A stretch of 9,774 nt of DNA from Ferrithrix thermotolerans DSM 19514 (lineage in GTDB: Bacteria; Actinomycetota; Acidimicrobiia; Acidimicrobiales; Ilumatobacteraceae). The stretch lies in NCBI GenBank assembly GCA_945878705.1, contig CAMCUE010000027.1:1-9774 (forward strand), in the 5' to 3' direction. Of this stretch, positions 5,773-9,774 are shown one piece after another. Both the position numbers and the translations under genes were made by a program. The first letter of the stretch is position 1, and each line of letters starts with the position of its first letter. The notes beneath the pieces are model-generated. The model searched no databases, was not told where the DNA came from, and saw only the letters and a list, made by a program, of their open reading frames with translations.

Positions 5773-6960
5773 ATGAGAGTAGACGCAAACTTCTTCTGCA
5801 CAGTTCCGATGGATGATGCCGGCAAAGTAGCGCCGACAAAACGAAGATACGGCAATGACAGCGTGATTGAGTGTTATAAAAACCTCGTTTCGTGGGCGAA
5901 AACTGCCGACCAAGTTGGCATAGACACAATGTGGCTCACAGAGCATCATTTTCAGTTTGAAGGCTACGAGGTATTGCCGAATCTCATAATGTTTGGACAA
6001 CATTTAACTAGCGTCACAAAAAATCTCCGTTTAGGTCAAATGTTCAATGTTGTTCCGCAGTGGCATCCACTTCGTCTTGCAGAAGATTTCGCTTTAGCCG
6101 ACATTGTTACGGGCGGTCGAATGGAGTTCGGCGTCGGGCGCGGCACCGTGCCTCGCGAAGCCTGGAGTCTCGGCACTGTTGTTGCATCTGGAGACAACGC
6201 AATGAGTGCTGAACACGATCGCATCAACCGAGAAGTGTTCGAAGAAAGTCTGGAAATAATCAAACTTGCGTGGTATAACGAGCGGTTCTCATATCGCGGC
6301 AAACATTTTGTCTTTCCTCCGGATGATATTCCTGACCGCGGAAGTTACGTCGACGATTTAACTTTGATTCCAAAGCCGTTGCGTCACATTGATGTTTATC
6401 AGCCTGTCACATCTCCTGAGACAATTGAATATGTACCGCGAGTTGGTCACAAAGCCGTCTACTGGCTGCAAAACGCTGACAGCCAAAAACAAAAGTGGGA
6501 TCGTTATGCCGAAATTCGCGAACAGGTCGGAACTCCAGTAGCGCCTGGCGAAGACCGAATGCTGGTAATCAATCTGCACTGCGCAAAGACCCGCGAAAAG
6601 GCAATGATCAAAGGCAAGCCTGGTCACGATGAGTTTGCGAACTTTCTGTCGCCGTACGGTCGATTTTCTTCTTATCGAAACCCCGACGGCAGCAAGGTTG
6701 CTTTCAATCACTGCCCGACTGTGCAAGAGTCGATTGATCAGAAGATTCAAATCGTCGGCTCATTTGATGATGCTGTCGACACGATCGGCTTTTGGCGAGA
6801 ACTTCTTGATTTGAAACACATTTGCTTTTTCTTTGATTATCCAGGCGTGAGCCGTGATGAGATGAACGAACAGATGCATTTCATCGCTGACGAGATATTC
6901 CCTCGACTTGGAGAAAAAATAGAACGTCGACCGTTGCCAAATCTGCAACCACTGATTTAG
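5773..6960 (+). CDS. LLM-class flavin-dependent monooxygenase (luciferase-like)
   Basis: Bacterial-luciferase-like enzymes use reduced FMN or F420 and O2 (or F420 alone) to oxidise small organic substrates. The 395 residues form a TIM-barrel LLM protein. WLTEHHF (54-60) is the conserved early motif of the family. A flavin-site segment near 98-124 contains HPLRLAEDFALADIVTGGR, then FGVGRG. The late segment IVGSFDDAVDTIGFW is also typical. I chose ATG 5773 because it gives the normal MRVDANFF-type first strand, removes a 19-nt overlap with the upstream gene and lies 6 nt after a -10 hexamer; ATG 5740 would add 11 residues. It is followed 10 bp later by an amidohydrolase gene and then an ABC importer, suggesting oxidation of an imported compound. 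Cofactor (FMN or F420) and substrate cannot be told from the sequence. Confidence 0.87.
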   Translation: MRVDANFFCTVPMDDAGKVAPTKRRYGNDSVIECYKNLVSWAKTADQVGIDTMWLTEHHFQFEGYEVLPNLIMFGQHLTSVTKNLRLGQMFNVVPQWHPLRLAEDFALADIVTGGRMEFGVGRGTVPREAWSLGTVVASGDNAMSAEHDRINREVFEESLEIIKLAWYNERFSYRGKHFVFPPDDIPDRGSYVDDLTLIPKPLRHIDVYQPVTSPETIEYVPRVGHKAVYWLQNADSQKQKWDRYAEIREQVGTPVAPGEDRMLVINLHCAKTREKAMIKGKPGHDEFANFLSPYGRFSSYRNPDGSKVAFNHCPTVQESIDQKIQIVGSFDDAVDTIGFWRELLDLKHICFFFDYPGVSRDEMNEQMHFIADEIFPRLGEKIERRPLPNLQPLI

Positions 6961-6970
6961 ATCTAGCCTC

Positions 6971-8179
6971 GTGCTAATCAAAAACTGTCGACTCGTAGAT
7001 CGACCTGATGAGTTCTTTGACGTCACTGTTGATCATGAAGTTATCGCGTCGATCACTATTGCTGAAAAACCACGCGATGATGCCCCAAGCAAACAAATTG
7101 TTGATGCGAAAGGTGCGTTGTTGACAAGTTCACTAGCCGAGCCCCACGCTCATCTGGATAAAGCTTTTTTATCCGAAAGAATCAGCAATCCCACTGGCGA
7201 TTTGATGGGCGCAATTAATGCAATGGAATCGGGGCGAGATCAGATCACTGTTGATGACACGATCGCACGCGCAGAACGTGCAGTGCGATTGATGGTGTCT
7301 AACGGCGTAACAGCTATTAGAACCCACGCTGACGTGACCGAATGGAACTCGCTTGACTCTATTGATGCGTTGCTTGAAGTTCGAAATCGAACACGTGAAA
7401 TTGTTGAGTTGCAGATCGTTGCATTACTCGGTTGGCCGTTGTCTGGAGATCTCGGTCAAGCGAATCTCGCCCTCGGCAAAAAGGCAATAAGACTCGGTGC
7501 AGACATTCTTGGAGGTTGTCCACATCTTGATGTTGACCCTGTCGGCGCAAATATCGCGCTATTACAACTCGCCAGCGAATTGGGTTGCGGACTTGATCTA
7601 CATACCGATGAACACACTGATGCACATCGAGTTTCGCTTGAAGATCTTGCCGAGCGTGTCATCGCTATAAAATTTGCGCATTCAGTTACTGCTAGTCACT
7701 GTGTCAGTCTCGGGATGCAAACAGAAGACGTTCAGCAACGAATCAGTGAAAAAGTCGCCCTAGCAAGTATCGGTGTAGTCGCTTTGCCTCACACGAATCT
7801 ATTTTTGCAAGGTCGTGACAAATCAACAGCACCGCCCCGTGGGCTTACGGCGATATCCAAGTTGCGCAGGGCAGGCGTTCGTGTTGCAGCAGGTGCCGAT
7901 AACTTACAAGACCCGTTTAATCCACTTGGCAGTGGAGACCCACTTGAAACTGCCGCCTTGATGGTGCTCGCCGCACATCAATTACCCGACGATGCATTCG
8001 ATGCCATATCAAACACAGCAAAGTCAGTCATCGGCACGGCAGAATCGCATCTCAAAATCGGCGACCGTGCAGATTTAATGTTGACTCAGGCAGATTCACT
8101 GCGTGAGGCAATTGCCAATCGGTCGGCTCGGTCAATGGTGATGTATCGGGGCAGACTCACCCACTTAACAAAGAATTAA
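6971..8179 (+). CDS. Amidohydrolase of the cytosine deaminase family, substrate unknown
   Basis: This is a metal-dependent TIM-barrel hydrolase of the amidohydrolase superfamily, resembling E. coli CodA along its length (402 residues). Metal and catalytic positions are kept: H59 and H61 (EPHAHLD), H211 and E214 (LHTDE), H243 (TASHC) and D310 (GADN). Shared family segments include RTHADV, LQIVA, RLGADILGGCPH and LFLQGR. One key position differs: CodA has LQIVAFPQ, whose Gln contacts the pyrimidine, while here the string is LQIVALLG, with G154 in its place. CodA's GHDD is also GADN, keeping the metal Asp but changing its neighbour. Deamination of cytosine is thus doubtful; another cyclic amide, amidine or aminated ring is likelier. 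The start is GTG at 6971, giving a normal MLIKNCRLVD first strand; no SD is visible. It sits 10 bp after the monooxygenase stop, so it is probably in the same operon. Confidence 0.88.
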   Translation: MLIKNCRLVDRPDEFFDVTVDHEVIASITIAEKPRDDAPSKQIVDAKGALLTSSLAEPHAHLDKAFLSERISNPTGDLMGAINAMESGRDQITVDDTIARAERAVRLMVSNGVTAIRTHADVTEWNSLDSIDALLEVRNRTREIVELQIVALLGWPLSGDLGQANLALGKKAIRLGADILGGCPHLDVDPVGANIALLQLASELGCGLDLHTDEHTDAHRVSLEDLAERVIAIKFAHSVTASHCVSLGMQTEDVQQRISEKVALASIGVVALPHTNLFLQGRDKSTAPPRGLTAISKLRRAGVRVAAGADNLQDPFNPLGSGDPLETAALMVLAAHQLPDDAFDAISNTAKSVIGTAESHLKIGDRADLMLTQADSLREAIANRSARSMVMYRGRLTHLTKN

Positions 8180-8200
8180 CCAAAATAAGTTGATCCTTTT

Positions 8201-8229
8201 TTGTTTAACAGTAAATCTTCAACTATTCT
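8201..8229 (+). promoter_or_regulatory. Promoter of the ABC importer genes, leaderless spacing
   Basis: -35-like TTGTTT (8201-8206), a 17-bp spacer and -10 TATTCT (8224-8229), then exactly 6 nt to the GTG at 8236. No Shine-Dalgarno is present. The 56-bp gap after the amidohydrolase is AT-rich with a T6 run (8197-8202), but I find no good stem before it, so read-through from the upstream genes is possible too. Confidence 0.5.
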
Positions 8230-8235
8230 TTCCGT

Positions 8236-8970
8236 GTGGCAGGAGCTCTCGCATTCAATAATGTCGGGATGACATTTCCTGATGGGACTAAAGCCCTCGG
8301 CGGAGTTTCTTTTGACGTTAATCCTGGTGAATTTGTTACCGTTGTCGGTCCATCGGGTTGCGGTAAGTCAACATTGCTGCGAATTGCTTCAAATCTCGAA
8401 ACAGAAACTGAAGGCAAGTGCGAAGTTGATCGCAACAGCATTGGTTATGTATTTCAAGACGCAACTTTGTTACCTTGGCGCACAGTTCGAAAAAATATTG
8501 AACTAATCGCCGAATTGCATGGCATATCTTCAAGCGAACGCACCAAACTCGCCCAGGACGCGATCAACCTCGTTGGCTTAACAGGATTTGAAGAAAAATA
8601 TCCACGACAGTTATCGGGTGGAATGAAAATGCGGGCATCACTCGCCCGCTCTCTCGTGATGAAACCAGAAGTGTTCTTGTTCGACGAGCCATTTGGAGCA
8701 CTCGACGAGATCACTCGCGAACGATTAAACGACGAATTGCTGCGATTGTTTCAACTTGAAGGTTTTGCAGGTTTGTTCATCACTCACTCAATCGCTGAAG
8801 CGGTTTATATGTCGACAAAAGTTCTTGTAATGTCAGCACGACCAGGGCAAATTGTCGGCAGTTTTGATATTCCATTCGAATACCCGCGCGCCCACTCTTT
8901 GCGTTACGAACCTAAGTTTGCAGAAATCTGTGGCGAAGTTTCACTCGCCCTGCGTGGGGCACTCGTATGA
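8236..8970 (+). CDS. ABC importer ATPase, nitrate/sulfonate/taurine (SsuB/TauB/ThiZ-like) family
   Basis: This is the cytoplasmic ATPase that powers uptake through the adjacent permease. The 244 residues carry a full motif set: Walker A GPSGCGKST (38-46), Q-loop Q74 in YVFQDATLLPW, signature LSGGM (126-130), Walker B VFLFDEP (146-152, catalytic E151), D-loop GALD, and switch H184 in FITHSIAEA. The FQDATLLPW form and short length are typical of importers for nitrate, sulfonates, taurine or pyrimidine precursors. The start is GTG at 8236, which gives a normal first strand and lies 6 nt after a TATTCT -10. Its stop overlaps the permease start (ATGA, 8967-8970), so the two are translationally coupled. 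The substrate-binding protein gene is not in the window. Its position after the monooxygenase and amidohydrolase suggests import of their substrate, but a separate promoter leaves that open. Confidence 0.92.
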   Translation: MAGALAFNNVGMTFPDGTKALGGVSFDVNPGEFVTVVGPSGCGKSTLLRIASNLETETEGKCEVDRNSIGYVFQDATLLPWRTVRKNIELIAELHGISSSERTKLAQDAINLVGLTGFEEKYPRQLSGGMKMRASLARSLVMKPEVFLFDEPFGALDEITRERLNDELLRLFQLEGFAGLFITHSIAEAVYMSTKVLVMSARPGQIVGSFDIPFEYPRAHSLRYEPKFAEICGEVSLALRGALV

Positions 8971-9774
8971 GCGATACAAATTTAAAAGTCACAAACACGA
9001 TTGATCAGTCGGCACCGACGAGTTTGCGCATCGATGACGCCCCGCGAGAAGCCAACGAGCGGAATCTTTTCAGTGATTTCGCCGGACCGGTGATTGTGTT
9101 TATTTTGTTTATCGGCTTTTGGTATTTACTCTCAACAAAATTGTTGCCGCCACAAAAGCGTTTTTTATTGCCAACTCCGCACCGTGTCATCAACGAAGGA
9201 TTTCTTACCTGGTCTGCCGGCACACAACGGGGTTTGAAACCAATTCTGATGTCACTTTGGGATTCGATAAAAATCGCGGTCTCTGGGTTGTTCATCACGA
9301 TCATCGTTGGCACGACGCTTGCGACATTGATGGCGACTCGTCGCTGGATGGAACGCGCCACTTGGCCATATCTTGTTGCATTGCAATCTGCTCCGATCTT
9401 GGCAATGACGCCACTGATTCGAGCCCTAATCGATGGCATCCAGTTGCAGCGCATTCTTGTCGTTGTGTTGATTGCCTTTTTCCCAATTGTCAATAACACA
9501 TTGTTTGGCTTACTCTCAGTTGACACCAGCCAACACGAGTTATTCAGCCTGCATGGTGCCAGCAAGTTCACACGTCTGCGTAAATTGCAATTTCCCGCGG
9601 CAATGCCAAATATTTTCGTCGGCTTGCGTATCTCCGCTGGCCTGTCGGTGATTGGTGCGGTTGTCGGCGAATTTTATTTTCGCCAAGGTGGCGTTGTCGG
9701 AATTGGTGCGCAAATTGACATTTATCGCGGACGACTTTGGGGCGCCGAGCTGATTACGGCAATTATTTTGGCCA
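8967..9774 (+). CDS. ABC importer permease (BPD_transp_1, SsuC/TauC-like), cut by the window edge
   Basis: This is the inner-membrane permease partner of the preceding ATPase. The visible 269 residues begin with a polar cytoplasmic tail of about 38 residues. Hydrophobic segments follow near 40-58, 99-121, 134-152, 162-182 and 217-237, and a last one begins near 258. LLPTPHRVINEGF (67-79), just after the first segment, is typical of SsuC/TauC permeases. The cytoplasmic coupling loop at about 195-214 has HGASKF and FPAAMPNIF, matching the EAA loop pattern though its opening Glu is His here. The ATG (8967-8969) overlaps the ATPase stop. The gene continues past 9774 and is partial only because the window ends. 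A substrate-binding protein would be expected nearby outside the window. Import of a small heterocycle, sulfonate or amine is possible; the sequence does not decide. Confidence 0.9.
   Translation, partial: MSDTNLKVTNTIDQSAPTSLRIDDAPREANERNLFSDFAGPVIVFILFIGFWYLLSTKLLPPQKRFLLPTPHRVINEGFLTWSAGTQRGLKPILMSLWDSIKIAVSGLFITIIVGTTLATLMATRRWMERATWPYLVALQSAPILAMTPLIRALIDGIQLQRILVVVLIAFFPIVNNTLFGLLSVDTSQHELFSLHGASKFTRLRKLQFPAAMPNIFVGLRISAGLSVIGAVVGEFYFRQGGVVGIGAQIDIYRGRLWGAELITAIILA

Noticed and set aside
6964..6969. TAGCCT just before the amidohydrolase GTG as a leaderless promoter.
   Set aside because: It ends only 1 nt before the GTG, too close for transcription to begin at the start codon; co-transcription with the monooxygenase is simpler.
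8163..8208. Terminator between the amidohydrolase and ABC ATPase genes (T6 run at 8197-8202).
   Set aside because: The only stems are weak: ACTTA/TAAGT with an 18-nt loop, or an imperfect TTAACAAA/TTTGTTTAA. Neither sits directly before the T-run as a terminator should.
9005..9571. 188-codon minus-strand open frame at the right end.
   Set aside because: It is antisense to the permease, which has a coherent membrane topology, an EAA-type loop and a coupled start with the ATPase; the antisense product shows no recognisable domain.

Overview
The window reads as bacterial chromosome, most likely from an actinobacterium of moderate G+C (about mid-40s % by eye). The lineage guess rests on three things: actinobacterial-style acyl-CoA dehydrogenase and acyl-CoA ligase sequences, many GTG starts (5 of 8 genes), and start sites that look leaderless. 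A low-GC, Acidimicrobiia-like aquatic actinobacterium would fit, but that is inference. I see no phage, transposon, CRISPR, tRNA or rRNA signal.

Layout, left to right. (1) The N-terminal 320 codons of the ribosome-assembly GTPase Der run leftward off the window edge. (2) Divergent from it is ispH, the last enzyme of the MEP isoprenoid pathway; only 43 bp separate the two start codons. (3) ispH converges on an acyl-CoA dehydrogenase gene (minus strand); their ends meet in a 13-bp sequence repeated three times. (4) A 144-bp divergent promoter region separates the dehydrogenase from a rightward acyl-CoA ligase, followed 27 bp later by a glycerophosphodiester phosphodiesterase. (5) Next come a luciferase-like flavin-dependent monooxygenase and, 10 bp on, a cytosine-deaminase-family amidohydrolase. 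(6) After 56 bp comes an ABC importer of the nitrate/sulfonate/taurine/pyrimidine type: an ATPase, then a permease that overlaps it by ATGA and runs off the right edge. There is no gene-free stretch over 300 bp.

How the genes may work together. der and ispH are housekeeping genes. The dehydrogenase and ligase make a divergent pair for CoA-thioester (fatty or other carboxylic acid) catabolism, with closely matched promoters and a candidate operator between them. The monooxygenase, amidohydrolase and importer look like an uptake-and-degradation or salvage module for a small, probably nitrogen-containing, molecule. The amidohydrolase keeps its metal ligands but has glycine where cytosine deaminase has its base-reading glutamine, so the substrate is probably not cytosine.

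The most general signal is regulatory. Four genes (der, the ligase, the monooxygenase and the ABC ATPase) have a TANNNT -10 hexamer exactly 6 nt before the start codon, and ispH has one 8 nt before; none of these has a clear Shine-Dalgarno sequence. Only the dehydrogenase has a strong one (AAGGAGA). This points to leaderless mRNAs and helps fix several start codons.
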